Shown piece by piece: positions 24,879 to 34,109 of a stretch of DNA of 64,000 bases; position 1 is the stretch's first letter, and the number at the start of each line of letters is the position of its first letter. This DNA is from Anaerostipes rhamnosivorans. Lineage in GTDB: Bacteria; Bacillota; Clostridia; Lachnospirales; Lachnospiraceae. The DNA lies in NCBI RefSeq assembly GCF_005280655.1, contig NZ_CP040058.1, positions 839,001 through 903,000 of the forward strand. Reading direction: 5' to 3'. The translations under genes were made by a program, and so were the position numbers. The notes under the pieces are model-generated. The model worked only from the letters and a program-made list of their open reading frames with translations, did no database searches and was not told the DNA's origin.

Positions 24879-24879
24879 T

Positions 24880-24912
24880 ACCGCCAGTCAATAATGGACC
24901 GGCGGTATTTTT
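24880..24912 (+). terminator. Terminator before the scaffold gene
   Basis: ACCGCC pairs with GGCGGT around a 15-base loop and is followed by ATTTTTA. Confidence 0.7.
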
Positions 24913-25010
24913 ACGCCGATTTTTAAGGAAAGGAGCGCAAACAATTGAAAACAAGAAATAGAAAAGAATGGTGATCCGGTATCTCCCAGCAGCAGGGTTA
25001 AGCTGCATCG

Positions 25011-25035
25011 ACACGCTAAGGCGTGTTATTTTTAT
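25011..25035 (+). terminator. Leader hairpin upstream of the scaffold gene
   Basis: ACACGC-TAAG-GCGTGT is followed by TATTTTTATG within the 224-base gap 24879-25102. It is a compact terminator or attenuator in the leader of the highly expressed scaffold-capsid genes. The only open frame in this gap is nine codons long. Confidence 0.6.
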
Positions 25036-25102
25036 GTCCAAACGTAGTTATGACCTAAAACTGTCTACGGTAGTTGACGAACAGTAAACGGAGGTAAAAA
25101 AA

Positions 25103-25717
25103 ATGAGAAAAAATGAATTAATGAAAGAAAAAATGGAAACACGGAAGTTTCCTATGAACTTGCAGTTTTTTGCAGAAAGCGGTGATGCAGGGGACGATGG
25201 TGATGCCGGCAGTGATGGTGACGACCAGGACGACGATGAAGCGGACGAAAACGGAGATGAAGAGGCGAAGTTTACACAAGCTGATATTGATAAGGCGATC
25301 AAAAAACGTCTGGAAAGAGAGCGTAGAAAGTGGGAACGAAAGCAGTCTTTAGAAAAAAAGGATGATAATGAATCCGATAAAAACGAATCAAAAGATGATG
25401 ACGCTGTAAAACAAGCGGAAGTCAGGGCACAGAAAGCAGAGATGAAGATCTTATGCTACGAGCATGACATTTCAAAAGATTGCGTAGATGATGTAATCGC
25501 TCTGGCACACTCGTATCTTGATGATGACACAGACATAGAGGATGCAATTGAAAAGGTAGTGAAAAAGTACCCTCATTTTACAAAGTCATCAGAAAACGAG
25601 GAAGATAAGGAACCGAAAAAAGCATGGGGACAGAGACAGACGAAAAAAGCGAAAGAAAAGACTTCTGGAGTTGAGGCTGCATTTCTGAAAAAGAACCCAG
25701 GCTTAAAGATTGATTAA
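25103..25717 (+). CDS. Capsid scaffold protein (DUF4355-like)
   Basis: 204 residues. The N-terminal FPMNLQFFAESG is a hallmark of Firmicute phage scaffolds. A very acidic Asp/Gly stretch (about 30-55) and a long coiled coil (about 60-130, KKRLERERRKWERKQSLEKK) follow, with a basic C-terminus (KKAWGQRQTKKAKEK) that should contact the capsid protein. It guides prohead assembly and is then lost. GGAGGT precedes the ATG; the major capsid gene follows. Confidence 0.85.
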   Translation: MRKNELMKEKMETRKFPMNLQFFAESGDAGDDGDAGSDGDDQDDDEADENGDEEAKFTQADIDKAIKKRLERERRKWERKQSLEKKDDNESDKNESKDDDAVKQAEVRAQKAEMKILCYEHDISKDCVDDVIALAHSYLDDDTDIEDAIEKVVKKYPHFTKSSENEEDKEPKKAWGQRQTKKAKEKTSGVEAAFLKKNPGLKID

Positions 25718-25734
25718 GAAAAGGAAGGTATAAA

Positions 25735-26607
25735 ATGGCACATGAATCACAAGTGCGTTATTCTGCACTGGTAGACGCAAAATTGCGACAGACGCTCGTA
25801 ACAAGAGACAATTACATTTTTAACAACAATTATGAAGGAAATCCAAAGGCAGGAAAAGTAAAGATTCCTGTTAGAGATACGGAAGTAAAAGTAAAAGACT
25901 ATAATAAGGAAACCGGAATAAAAATTGAAACCGGAAGTACTTCTTATGCGGATTTAAACATTGACAGAGATAAAGCAGTAAATGAACTGATTGATGGCTT
26001 TGATGCTGCATCTGTTCCTGACAATTTGACAGCTGATCGTTTAGATTCTGCGGGGTATTCACTTGCACTTGAGATGGACGCAGATTCAATTGGTTGTCTC
26101 GAAACAACAAGTGGGACAAAGGTCACAGAAACTAAGACGGCAGCGACTGAGAAAACAGCATATCAGGAAATATTAAAGGCTAAAGCATACCTTGGAAGAA
26201 AAGGCGTCCCATCGGATGGAAGATGGCTAATTGTCTCCCCAGAATTTCAGTCAGTTTTGATGTTAGACGACCATTTTATTCGGCAGGGAGATTTATCTCA
26301 GGAAATGAAAAATGCTGGAGCAGTAGGATCAGTAGCGGGGTTCGCTGTATTTGAATCAAATAATTTGTTGTATGAGGACACAGAAACCACTGGAGGAAAG
26401 GTCACCACGACTGAATTTATCGCAGGACATCCAAACTGGTGTCATAGAGTAGACGAATGGGCCGTAGAGGTTCATTTACAGGATCTTTCTGGTTCTGGAA
26501 CTTTCATTGGTGCATCTGCGGTCCAGGGGCGAAAGATTTGGGGAAGAATGATTTCAAAACCAGAGACGGTTTATATCAAACGTACAGAAACAGAGGCATC
26601 TCGATAG
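25735..26607 (+). CDS. Major capsid protein
   Basis: 290 residues, HK97-like fold expected. The sequence shows SYADLNIDRDKAVNELIDGFDAA, KAYLGRKGVPSDGRWLIVSPEF and IWGRMISKPETVYIKRTE, a typical layout for capsid proteins of this size. It follows the scaffold gene with a 17-base gap and strong AAGGAAGG site, so it is likely the most highly translated late gene. Confidence 0.88.
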   Translation: MAHESQVRYSALVDAKLRQTLVTRDNYIFNNNYEGNPKAGKVKIPVRDTEVKVKDYNKETGIKIETGSTSYADLNIDRDKAVNELIDGFDAASVPDNLTADRLDSAGYSLALEMDADSIGCLETTSGTKVTETKTAATEKTAYQEILKAKAYLGRKGVPSDGRWLIVSPEFQSVLMLDDHFIRQGDLSQEMKNAGAVGSVAGFAVFESNNLLYEDTETTGGKVTTTEFIAGHPNWCHRVDEWAVEVHLQDLSGSGTFIGASAVQGRKIWGRMISKPETVYIKRTETEASR

Positions 26608-26617
26608 GAGGTGTATC

Positions 26618-27004
26618 ATGGTTGCATTTGTAACATATGATTTCTACAAGACGAGTTTTGCAGGATCAGCCATACCGGAGGAAATATTTTCACGGTATGC
26701 GCTTTCTGCATCTATGGAAATCAGAAACAATAGTTTGGGGCGGATACAATCACTGATTCCCAAATGGGCTGATGATATTCAAATAACGGCTTGCCAGGTA
26801 GCGGAGATTTTACATGAAAAAGAAGAAATGAACTTTAATGTGAAATCAGAAACAAATGATGGAGATTCTATAACATACAATGACACAAGAAATTTCAGTG
26901 AAGAAATAAAAGAGTGTATAGAAAAAAATTTGTGGATGACCGGGCTTCTTTATCAAGGTGGTGTGCGATGTGATCATAAATTCAGACTTGACAATTTACA
27001 ATAA
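26618..27004 (+). CDS. Head-tail connector / head completion protein
   Basis: 128 residues. FYKTSFAGSAIPEEIFSRYALSASMEI near the start is the pattern of gp6-like DNA-packaging/head-tail adaptor proteins placed just after the capsid gene. The rest is helical with conserved-looking WADDIQITACQVAEI. AGGAGGT precedes the ATG. It overlaps the next gene by about 35 bases, so the connector genes are translationally coupled. Confidence 0.72.
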   Translation: MVAFVTYDFYKTSFAGSAIPEEIFSRYALSASMEIRNNSLGRIQSLIPKWADDIQITACQVAEILHEKEEMNFNVKSETNDGDSITYNDTRNFSEEIKECIEKNLWMTGLLYQGGVRCDHKFRLDNLQ

Positions 27005-27359
27005 AAAATATGACCCTGAAAGCCGAATGGATACCTGGTACAAAACATATATACCGGAGTGTCACTGGAAAGTTGACAATAAGGTTGTGCAGGACGACAA
27101 TGGACTGAGAAATCAGGATATGTTCAAAATACGTATCCCTGGGAAATATGAATTGTGCTACATGGATGCCGCGATATACAAAGATATGGAGGGCGCATCT
27201 GACGTATGGACAATACAAAAGGATGACTATGTGATTCAGGGAAAAGGCCCTGACATAGTAAAACCTTCTGATTTGCCTAACAGAAGCTGCCGGATTACAA
27301 GCTGGTCAGATAACCGTGCAAATACAACAATTCCACATTTCAGGATCGGGGGCGAGTAG
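26970..27359 (+). CDS. Putative minor capsid / head closure protein
   Basis: 129 residues when started at GTG 26970 (AAGGTGG lies 8 bases upstream). TIYNKKYDPESRMDTWYKTYIPECHW is beta-rich, like head-closure proteins of this gene order in Firmicute phages (minor capsid protein 1-like). It overlaps the preceding connector gene and ends one base before the next start codon. Confidence 0.68.
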   Translation: MIINSDLTIYNKKYDPESRMDTWYKTYIPECHWKVDNKVVQDDNGLRNQDMFKIRIPGKYELCYMDAAIYKDMEGASDVWTIQKDDYVIQGKGPDIVKPSDLPNRSCRITSWSDNRANTTIPHFRIGGE

Positions 27360-27758
27360 ATGGCACAACAGAAAAAGTTTGTGGTAAAGACGCCACGTGG
27401 ACAGATCTACACGCAGAAGACATCAGGAGGAACAGTAATGGCAAAACTGGAATGGGCCGGAGGTATGGCGCCTCGGATTGAAGGGAATCTATCAAAAGCG
27501 CAATGTTTCGTTGACAGCGAGGTGTTAAGGCTTTCCGATCCTCTAACGCCACGCTTGACTGGTGCATTAATTAAAAGCGGAACCCTTTGCACGGTCATCG
27601 GCTCCGGAGAAGTATCCTACAATGCTCCATATGCCCGCAGGCAGTATTATGAGCATAGCGGGCAAGGGCTGCGTGGGCCAAAGTGGTTTGAACGCATGAA
27701 AGCAGCAAATAAAGACAAGATACTGGAAGGAGCTGAGAAGGTTGCCAGGGGAGGCTAA
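27360..27758 (+). CDS. Minor capsid protein (Minor_capsid_2-like)
   Basis: 132 residues. SKAQCFVDSEVLRLSDPLTPRLTGALIKSG followed by VSYNAPYARRQYYEHSGQGLRGPKWFERM is the typical motif series of Minor_capsid_2 / HK97 gp10-like neck proteins (PYARRQYY). An internal ATG at 27438 is an alternative start. It lies between the head closure gene and the tail terminator-like gene. Confidence 0.75.
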   Translation: MAQQKKFVVKTPRGQIYTQKTSGGTVMAKLEWAGGMAPRIEGNLSKAQCFVDSEVLRLSDPLTPRLTGALIKSGTLCTVIGSGEVSYNAPYARRQYYEHSGQGLRGPKWFERMKAANKDKILEGAEKVARGG

Positions 27759-27762
27759 AAAG

Positions 27763-28176
27763 TTGATTGAGGCGGTCCGGGATTTTATTCTTACGTGCCC
27801 AATCTTGAAAGAGGGTCATGTAAGGGTAGATTATACCGGGGCGGAAATTGGATACTCCATTGATCCACTGCCGGTTGATCCGGTAATAAAAACCTACGTG
27901 GATGGAGGTTCCAAGCGGCAATATGCCTTTGCATTTAGCACAAAGGAGCGCTTCACAGGGGACGAGCGAGAAGCCATAGAAAATAGTGGATTTCTTGCAG
28001 ATTTCACGGAATGGATTGAGGCACAGAACAGAGAAGGGAATTTCCCTGAATTAAATGACAACAAAAAAAATATAAGCGACATTGAAGTTACAAACAGCGG
28101 GTTTCTATTCGGCATGGAGCCGGATTATGCCAGCTATCAGATTCAATGTCGCTTTCTTTACACCCAGGAGGTATAA
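27763..28176 (+). CDS. Tail terminator-like protein (Minor_capsid_3)
   Basis: 137 residues from TTG 27763, which has GGGGAGG 8 bases upstream within the previous gene. The pattern DGGSKRQYAFAFSTKERF matches Minor_capsid_3 type proteins, which in related phages sit directly before the major tail protein and close the tail tube. The upstream in-frame TTG at 27742 is less well placed. Confidence 0.72.
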   Translation: MIEAVRDFILTCPILKEGHVRVDYTGAEIGYSIDPLPVDPVIKTYVDGGSKRQYAFAFSTKERFTGDEREAIENSGFLADFTEWIEAQNREGNFPELNDNKKNISDIEVTNSGFLFGMEPDYASYQIQCRFLYTQEV

Positions 28177-28178
28177 GA

Positions 28179-28703
28179 ATGGAGAAAGCAAAATTAGTAA
28201 GAAGAAGCCAGCGGGTGGCCTTTTATGGCGTTCCTGCGGTAGATGGAGATGGGGAGGTAACGCAGTTTGACCGGATGCAGCACTTTACTTCTCTTACAGA
28301 ATCAAAGAATCCGGTCACTTATGAGCGGCAGTACGTAGATAAAGACAGCCAGGACAGCGATGTAACCGGGTACGGAACAGCCCTTGAATATGGCTTTGAT
28401 CATCACCAGGGCGATCCGGTATTAAAAGATCTGGCAACCGTACAGGACGATGAACAGAAGGGCGAAACACGAGAAATCGTAGTTGTCGACTTTTTTGACA
28501 AAGGAGAAGCAAAAGCAGATGATGAGTATGTTGCAAGAAAAAGAACTTATTCTATCCTGCCAGACAGCTCCGGAGATGGTACAGATGCACTGCAATACTC
28601 TGGCAGTTTTGCAGTCAAGGATAATATTATAAAAGGATATGCAAAGGTAGCGGAAGACCAGAAAAGCTGCACTTTCTTAGCTGCACCTACTTCCAAACCC
28701 TGA
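28179..28703 (+). CDS. Major tail protein
   Basis: 174 residues. AFYGVPAVDGDGEVTQFDRMQHF at the N-terminus and KRTYSILPDSSGDGTDALQYSGSFAVKD near the C-terminus are typical of siphovirus tail tube proteins of the phi13/major tail family. The start at 28179 follows AGGAGGTATAAGA. It comes after the tail terminator and before the assembly chaperone, the standard order. Confidence 0.85.
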   Translation: MEKAKLVRRSQRVAFYGVPAVDGDGEVTQFDRMQHFTSLTESKNPVTYERQYVDKDSQDSDVTGYGTALEYGFDHHQGDPVLKDLATVQDDEQKGETREIVVVDFFDKGEAKADDEYVARKRTYSILPDSSGDGTDALQYSGSFAVKDNIIKGYAKVAEDQKSCTFLAAPTSKP

Positions 28704-28766
28704 AACGGCCCCAGAACCAGAGGGGCCTACCGAAACAGTAAATGAAGAAATGAAGGAGATTGAGCC

Positions 28767-29165
28767 ATGAGCCGGGAAAAAGACAACATCCGTATTTGGG
28801 AGATTAACGGAAATGAATTTGAATTTGATTTAGCAGATGCCGACGTATTAGAAAAAATGATGAAGACATTTGAAACAGTGGATAAAGAACAGAAGGAATT
28901 GGAGAAAGTCGGGGCAACAGTGGAGTTTGTAAGAAACTATTGTAACGTCTATTATCGCATGTTTGACAGTCTGTTCGGACCGGGGACCGGGAACAAGATA
29001 TTCAATGGGAAACATAATATAAGGGTATGTGAAGAAATCGCAGATGACTTTGTTGGCTTTACAATCAGGCAGGTAAAGATGATAAATCAGAGACGAATCG
29101 CAAAGAACCAGAAATATTATCCAGGTAAACACAAGAAAAACAATAGTAAATATCGTGGCAACTAG
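28767..29165 (+). CDS. Tail assembly chaperone (first gene)
   Basis: 132 residues. IRIWEINGNEFEFDLADADVLEKMMKTFE and RVCEEIADDFVGFTIRQVKMINQRR are typical of DUF6673-like proteins that sit between the tail tube and Gp15-like genes. The basic tail (KYYPGKHKKNNSKYRGN) is disordered. It is followed 2 bases later by the Gp15-like gene; the expected frameshift fusion of this pair is not obvious because the second gene has its own start. Confidence 0.75.
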   Translation: MSREKDNIRIWEINGNEFEFDLADADVLEKMMKTFETVDKEQKELEKVGATVEFVRNYCNVYYRMFDSLFGPGTGNKIFNGKHNIRVCEEIADDFVGFTIRQVKMINQRRIAKNQKYYPGKHKKNNSKYRGN

Positions 29166-29167
29166 AG

Positions 29168-29755
29168 ATGAACCCTCTATATGAAAAATTTCCAGAGCAT
29201 GTATTGATTTCCGGGAGAAGGTATAAAATAGTGACCGATTTTAGAGAGTATATCAAGTTGATAGATTTACTCCGGGATGATGAGGTAGACACAATGGAAA
29301 AGGCAGAGCTAATACTGATGTGGTTTATAGATCCTCCTCAAGCCAACTTCCATGACTGCCTAAAAGCCCTCTCTATCTTTATGACAGATTACAGGGGAGA
29401 AGAGAATCATGCAGATACCGAAAGTGATACAAAAGAAAGCAAGAGACAAGAAAAACAGGTGCTGTCCTACACGCAGGACGCACCTTTTATATTATCAGGC
29501 TTTCTGGAATGTTATGGCATTGATCTAACAACGGTAAAATATATGCACTGGTGGAAGTTCCGCATGTTGATTGACGGTATGAACGAAGAGTGTGAACTAA
29601 AAAAACGAATGAATTACCGTAGTATTGATGCTGGAAAAATTAAAGACAAGGCAGAAAGAGAAAGGATCATGAAGATCCAGAGGCAGATTGCAATAACAGA
29701 AAATAGTGCGACAGATGAAGACATCGGTGACGCCTTTGGAAATATGATGTGGTGA
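29168..29755 (+). CDS. Tail assembly chaperone, Gp15-like
   Basis: 195 residues. FREYIKLIDLLRDDEVDTMEKAELILMWF and the conserved LECYGIDLTTVKYMHWWKFRML (HWWKF) are the signature of the bacteriophage Gp15 family, which assists tape measure folding before tail assembly. The start lies two bases after the previous stop; the ribosome binding site is weak, so coupling is likely. Confidence 0.85.
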   Translation: MNPLYEKFPEHVLISGRRYKIVTDFREYIKLIDLLRDDEVDTMEKAELILMWFIDPPQANFHDCLKALSIFMTDYRGEENHADTESDTKESKRQEKQVLSYTQDAPFILSGFLECYGIDLTTVKYMHWWKFRMLIDGMNEECELKKRMNYRSIDAGKIKDKAERERIMKIQRQIAITENSATDEDIGDAFGNMMW

Positions 29756-29756
29756 T

Positions 29757-29933
29757 ATGGGGATAAAGGAGAAAATACCATTTGCAAGAGAGTGGTACGT
29801 TTGCCCGCACTGCCACGCACACCTAATAATTTATGACAATACCGCAGAAAGCAGCGGTGTTTTTTTGAAGTGTAAAAAGTGTGGGAAAGAAGTTGAAATA
29901 AAGATTAATGAAGGAAGACAGGTGATGCATTAG
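29757..29933 (+). CDS. Com-like zinc-ribbon peptide (58 aa)
   Basis: The ATG at 29757 begins one base after the Gp15 stop. Two CxxC knuckles (CPHC at about 16-19 and CKKC at about 40-43) form a zinc ribbon like phage Com proteins, which act as translational regulators or small DNA-binding proteins. It sits directly before the tape measure gene. Confidence 0.65.
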   Translation: MGIKEKIPFAREWYVCPHCHAHLIIYDNTAESSGVFLKCKKCGKEVEIKINEGRQVMH

Positions 29934-29976
29934 AGAGCCATTGAGCCGTGCAGTTGTCCGAAAGGAGAGATAACGC

Positions 29977-32900
29977 ATGGGGTACGATGGCGGTTTAAAA
30001 TTTAATACAAAGATAGATGAGGCGGGTTTTAATGCAGGTATAAGCAAGCTGGGCGGAATTGCAAAAAAAGGACTTGCCGTAACGGCGGGAGCGATTGCTG
30101 GCGTAACCGCTGCTTTCGGCGTAATGACAAAACAATCTCTTGATTCTGTATCTGATCTTGAGCAGAATATCGGTGGAGTGGAAACTCTTTTTAAGGATAG
30201 CGCGAAAACGGTTATTAAGAATGCGAATAATGCATTTAAGACAGCGGGTATGAGCGCAAATGAGTACATGAAAAATGTAACAAGTTTTTCTGCATCATTG
30301 TTACAAAGCACATCTGGAAATACTCAAAAGGCTGCAAAAGTCGCAGATATGGCTATGATTGACATGTCTGATAATGCAAATAAAATGGGTACAGCAATGG
30401 TGGATATCCAAAATGCGTACCAGGGATTTGCAAAGCAGAATTATACCATGCTTGATAATTTGAAGCTTGGATATGGCGGCACGAAGACAGAGATGGAGCG
30501 CCTGTTATCGGATGCATCTAAGTTATCCGGGGTTAAGTATGACATAAGCAATCTGAAAGACGTCTATGAAGCGATCCATGTCATTCAAGGCGATTTGGGT
30601 ATTACCGGAACAACGGCAAAAGAGGCAGCAACAACGATTGAAGGATCAATGAATGCAGCTAAGGCGGCATATGACAACTTTTTGAATGGCTCTGGGTCTG
30701 CTAAGGATTTTGCGGATGCTCTTGCAACCGCCGCAGTTAATATAGGAAAAAATCTTGGAGAGATTATTCCCAGGCTTGCTGAGACGATACCGGAAGTCTT
30801 AAATGCATTATGGCAGGCATTTCAAGGTGGTGGGGACCGCTTTCTTAAAGCTGGAGCGGATATTATAGCCAATATTACAACTGGCTTGCTTTCTAAATTT
30901 CCGTCACTTATTACAAGCGCAATTTCTTTCATTCCTATGATTGCGAGTGCGATCAGTTCACATGCGCCGGAGATTACACAATCCGCAGTTTCTATCATAA
31001 CGAGCATAGCTAATGGAATAACTCAGAGCATACCGAAGATCCTGAAATCAATTGCTCCAATAGCTGCGTCAATCGGACAAGGAATTATGCAGGCTGCGCC
31101 AGCGCTTATGAGTGCAGGAATGCAGATCATACAGCAGGTGGGAGATTCTATTTCGCAATATGCTCCAACTTTGATACCAAAGGCACTGGAAATGATCGGA
31201 CAGCTGGCGATGGGCCTTATTCAAAATCTGCCACAGCTGATCAGTACAGGAATACAGATCATCACAGCGATTGCGCAGGGGATTATAAACTCAATACCGC
31301 AGCTGATCACATACGTTCCGCAGATTATAAACGGCTTATGTGCTGCCTTGGACACAGGATTAATGCAATTACTTGCGGCTGGGGCAAAGATAATAGTGAA
31401 TCTTGTTCAGGGGATCATACAAGCAATTCCGCAGCTGATTGCGGCACTTCCACAAATTGTACTTGCAATCATTAATGTCTTTACTCACATAAACCTTTTA
31501 AGCGCCGGAAAGGCTCTGATAACAAGTCTGAAAAATGGAATTGTTTCCGCAAAAGGTAGTGTGGTATCTGCCTTTAATAGCTTGGTGAAAAGTTTATGGA
31601 CAAAGATCACAACGACAAACTGGCTTTCTGTCGGTAAAAATCTTGTATCTAAAATTGCTTCTGGAATTTCGATGTTTGTCAGTAAAGCAACTTTAAACGC
31701 ACAACTTCTGGCCAGGGCGATAATGCAGAATATCACAAAAATAAACTGGCTGTCTGTCGGGAAACAAATCGTACAAAAGATTGCTTCTGGACTTATAAGT
31801 CTTGCGGGGAAAATGGCAAGCACCGCCAAAAGTCTGGCTAATAAAGCAGCAACGGCATTCAGAAACATTAAATGGGCAGACGTTGGAAGGAACATCATAA
31901 AGGGGATCATAGGAGGAATTGGTTCGGCTGCAGGCGCATTATTCAATAAACTTAAAGATGTTGCAGGAAATGCTTTAAAATCTGCAAAGAAATCTCTTGG
32001 AATCAAGTCACCATCTAGGGTATTTAAGAAAGAAGTCGGAAAGCACATTGTGACCGGTATTATTTCCGGTATAAATGCTGAACAGAAGAATCTAAAAAAG
32101 ACAATGGAAAGTCTCTGCAATGCTGCTATAAAGTCCGCAAAATCGGCAAGCAAAAAGGGTAACTTCTCAGAGATAGGGAAAACCTTTGTCGAGAACTTGT
32201 CAAATTCTATGGATTCTCAGGTGGAGAAGACTACAACAGCCGGAAAGAATCTGATCAATACTCAGATAAAAAAGGGTAGCGATAAAGAAAGTAAGAAATA
32301 TGATAAGAAAATTGCTAGTCTAAACAAGCAGATCAAAAAGGCAAAAAAAGACAAGAAAAGCACAAAAGATCTTGAAAAAGAGCTTAAAAAAACCAAGGCG
32401 AAAAAGAAAGCAATGACAAGCTCTTACACGAACCTTGGAAAAGCAATGATTACGGCTTATACAAACTCAGTAAAGAAGCAGGCGGCAGCGATTGTAAAAG
32501 AAGCTGAAAAAACTATCGAAGAACTTTCAGAAAAGTTCCAAGAAAAGTATAACGACATCATGCAAAAGCAGAGTGATATGGTGTCAAAGATGCGTGATAC
32601 AGGCAGCCTATACGATCTGGATGGCAATATTGAAGCTATTGAAAATTACCAAAACCGGATCAAATCCCTGAAAGGCAAAATTCCGGATTCATTAATGGAT
32701 GAAATCCTGGGAATGGGCGTTTCCGATGCAAATGATTACATGGAATACCTGCAATCTCTTGATCCGAAACAATTCAATGATTATATAAATAAATGGAATA
32801 AGATTTATAATGGCTCTGAATCTTTTGGAGAGAGCTTCTTTAAAAGTGACCTGGATAAACTTCAAGAGGACTACCAGAAAGAACTAAATACAAATCTGAA

Positions 32901-33411
32901 CGCACTAAAGAAGAAGGTGAATCAGATTGGTAAGGACACTATGGCTGGATTTACGTCCGGCATGAAGTCACAGACAAAAAATATGTCCAAAGCAGTTAAG
33001 CAGATGTGCAATCAGATCATTAAGGACATGAAGAAACAGCTGAAAATTAAATCCCCGTCCCGGGTAGTAAGAGACAAGGTAGGAAAATATCTTCCGCTTG
33101 GTCTTAGCTCTGCCTTTTCTAAATACATGCCGGCAGCTACGGTGCAGATCGAAAAAGAAATTAATACCTCCCTTGCTGCTATGCGTGCAAAAGTGGAAAG
33201 TGTAGAGTATCCTACACCGGATGTCCCGTCCTACACCGGGCCATCGGGCGGTGCACAAGTGGTTGTTTTAGAAGATAGCCGTCCGGTTCAGGTAAACGCA
33301 GAGATAACCGGTACAGTTGAATTGGATGGAAAAACAACAGGAAAGCTTATAGCTCCGCATGTAAGTAAAGAGCTTGGAAAAGAGCAAGGGAAAGTCGAAA
33401 GGAGAAATTGA
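29977..33411 (+). CDS. Tape measure protein
   Basis: 1,144 residues; sets tail length and is ejected with DNA. An N-terminal TMP segment (SLDSVSDLEQNIGGVETLFK, about 57-76) is followed by hydrophobic repeats (about 255-520) with recurring INSIPQLI-like and AAPALMSAG units, tryptophan-containing repeats TNWLSVGKNLVSKIASG and INWLSVGKQIVQKIASG, and paired LGIKSPSRVFK / LKIKSPSRVVR segments. A long charged coiled coil spans about 770-870. GGAGAG precedes the ATG. Confidence 0.95.
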   Translation: MGYDGGLKFNTKIDEAGFNAGISKLGGIAKKGLAVTAGAIAGVTAAFGVMTKQSLDSVSDLEQNIGGVETLFKDSAKTVIKNANNAFKTAGMSANEYMKNVTSFSASLLQSTSGNTQKAAKVADMAMIDMSDNANKMGTAMVDIQNAYQGFAKQNYTMLDNLKLGYGGTKTEMERLLSDASKLSGVKYDISNLKDVYEAIHVIQGDLGITGTTAKEAATTIEGSMNAAKAAYDNFLNGSGSAKDFADALATAAVNIGKNLGEIIPRLAETIPEVLNALWQAFQGGGDRFLKAGADIIANITTGLLSKFPSLITSAISFIPMIASAISSHAPEITQSAVSIITSIANGITQSIPKILKSIAPIAASIGQGIMQAAPALMSAGMQIIQQVGDSISQYAPTLIPKALEMIGQLAMGLIQNLPQLISTGIQIITAIAQGIINSIPQLITYVPQIINGLCAALDTGLMQLLAAGAKIIVNLVQGIIQAIPQLIAALPQIVLAIINVFTHINLLSAGKALITSLKNGIVSAKGSVVSAFNSLVKSLWTKITTTNWLSVGKNLVSKIASGISMFVSKATLNAQLLARAIMQNITKINWLSVGKQIVQKIASGLISLAGKMASTAKSLANKAATAFRNIKWADVGRNIIKGIIGGIGSAAGALFNKLKDVAGNALKSAKKSLGIKSPSRVFKKEVGKHIVTGIISGINAEQKNLKKTMESLCNAAIKSAKSASKKGNFSEIGKTFVENLSNSMDSQVEKTTTAGKNLINTQIKKGSDKESKKYDKKIASLNKQIKKAKKDKKSTKDLEKELKKTKAKKKAMTSSYTNLGKAMITAYTNSVKKQAAAIVKEAEKTIEELSEKFQEKYNDIMQKQSDMVSKMRDTGSLYDLDGNIEAIENYQNRIKSLKGKIPDSLMDEILGMGVSDANDYMEYLQSLDPKQFNDYINKWNKIYNGSESFGESFFKSDLDKLQEDYQKELNTNLNALKKKVNQIGKDTMAGFTSGMKSQTKNMSKAVKQMCNQIIKDMKKQLKIKSPSRVVRDKVGKYLPLGLSSAFSKYMPAATVQIEKEINTSLAAMRAKVESVEYPTPDVPSYTGPSGGAQVVVLEDSRPVQVNAEITGTVELDGKTTGKLIAPHVSKELGKEQGKVERRN

Positions 33412-34109
33412 TGTTTGATGTTCAGATAGGAAAATATAGCCTGGCTGCCGAATGGGGCATGAGGCTGCTTACCCTGGAAGTTGGTTCACCGGAGGCAGAT
33501 ACAAAGTTTAAAGAGGTCCCTGGAAGAAACGGGGACCTTGATCTGACAGAGGTACAGACCGGATACACAACCTACAAAAACACAACAATGAAACTTACTT
33601 TCGATTTTGTAGATGGAGATTATGGCACTTGGCTCCGCAAGGGCAGTGAAATTTTTAATGCTTTGCATGGCAAAAGAGAAAAAGTGATTCTTGGAAATGA
33701 AAAGACTTTCTTCTATGAAGGAAGGGTAAAAATTGACACAGATAAAATAAACAAGAAATACAGCAAGGTTGAAATTGAAGTGAACCGTGATCCCTATAAA
33801 TACGAAAAGTATTCTTCTACAGAAGATTGGCTGTGGGATGATTTTTCTTTTGAGGACGGGATCATAAGAGAATATAAAGACCTGGCTGTTTCTGGATCTC
33901 TTGAGCTGCATATACCAGGGCGATCTATGCCAGTGATCCCTGAATTTGACTGTAGTGTTTCGATGAGTGTGACACACAACAGAAAGACCTACAGTCTTCC
34001 TGCAGGAAAGAGCAAGGCGCCGGATCTTCTTTTAATAGAAGGAGATAATGTGCTGACCTTTACTGGGAACGGGACTGTGAGTGTAGAATATCGAGGAGGA
34101 AGTTTATAG
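33411..34109 (+). CDS. Distal tail protein (Dit)
   Basis: 232 residues. FDVQIGKYSLAAEWGMRLLT at the start, then VPGRNGDLDLTEVQTGYTTY and a beta-rich C-terminal half, match siphovirus distal tail proteins that form the hub at the tail tip. The ATG at 33411 overlaps the tape measure stop, with AAAGGAG upstream. It lies between tape measure and tail-associated protein as usual. Confidence 0.82.
   Translation: MFDVQIGKYSLAAEWGMRLLTLEVGSPEADTKFKEVPGRNGDLDLTEVQTGYTTYKNTTMKLTFDFVDGDYGTWLRKGSEIFNALHGKREKVILGNEKTFFYEGRVKIDTDKINKKYSKVEIEVNRDPYKYEKYSSTEDWLWDDFSFEDGIIREYKDLAVSGSLELHIPGRSMPVIPEFDCSVSMSVTHNRKTYSLPAGKSKAPDLLLIEGDNVLTFTGNGTVSVEYRGGSL

Noticed and set aside
31485..32153. 222-codon - strand frame inside the tape measure gene
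   Set aside because: Antisense shadow of a strongly coding repetitive gene; no promoter or ribosome binding site.
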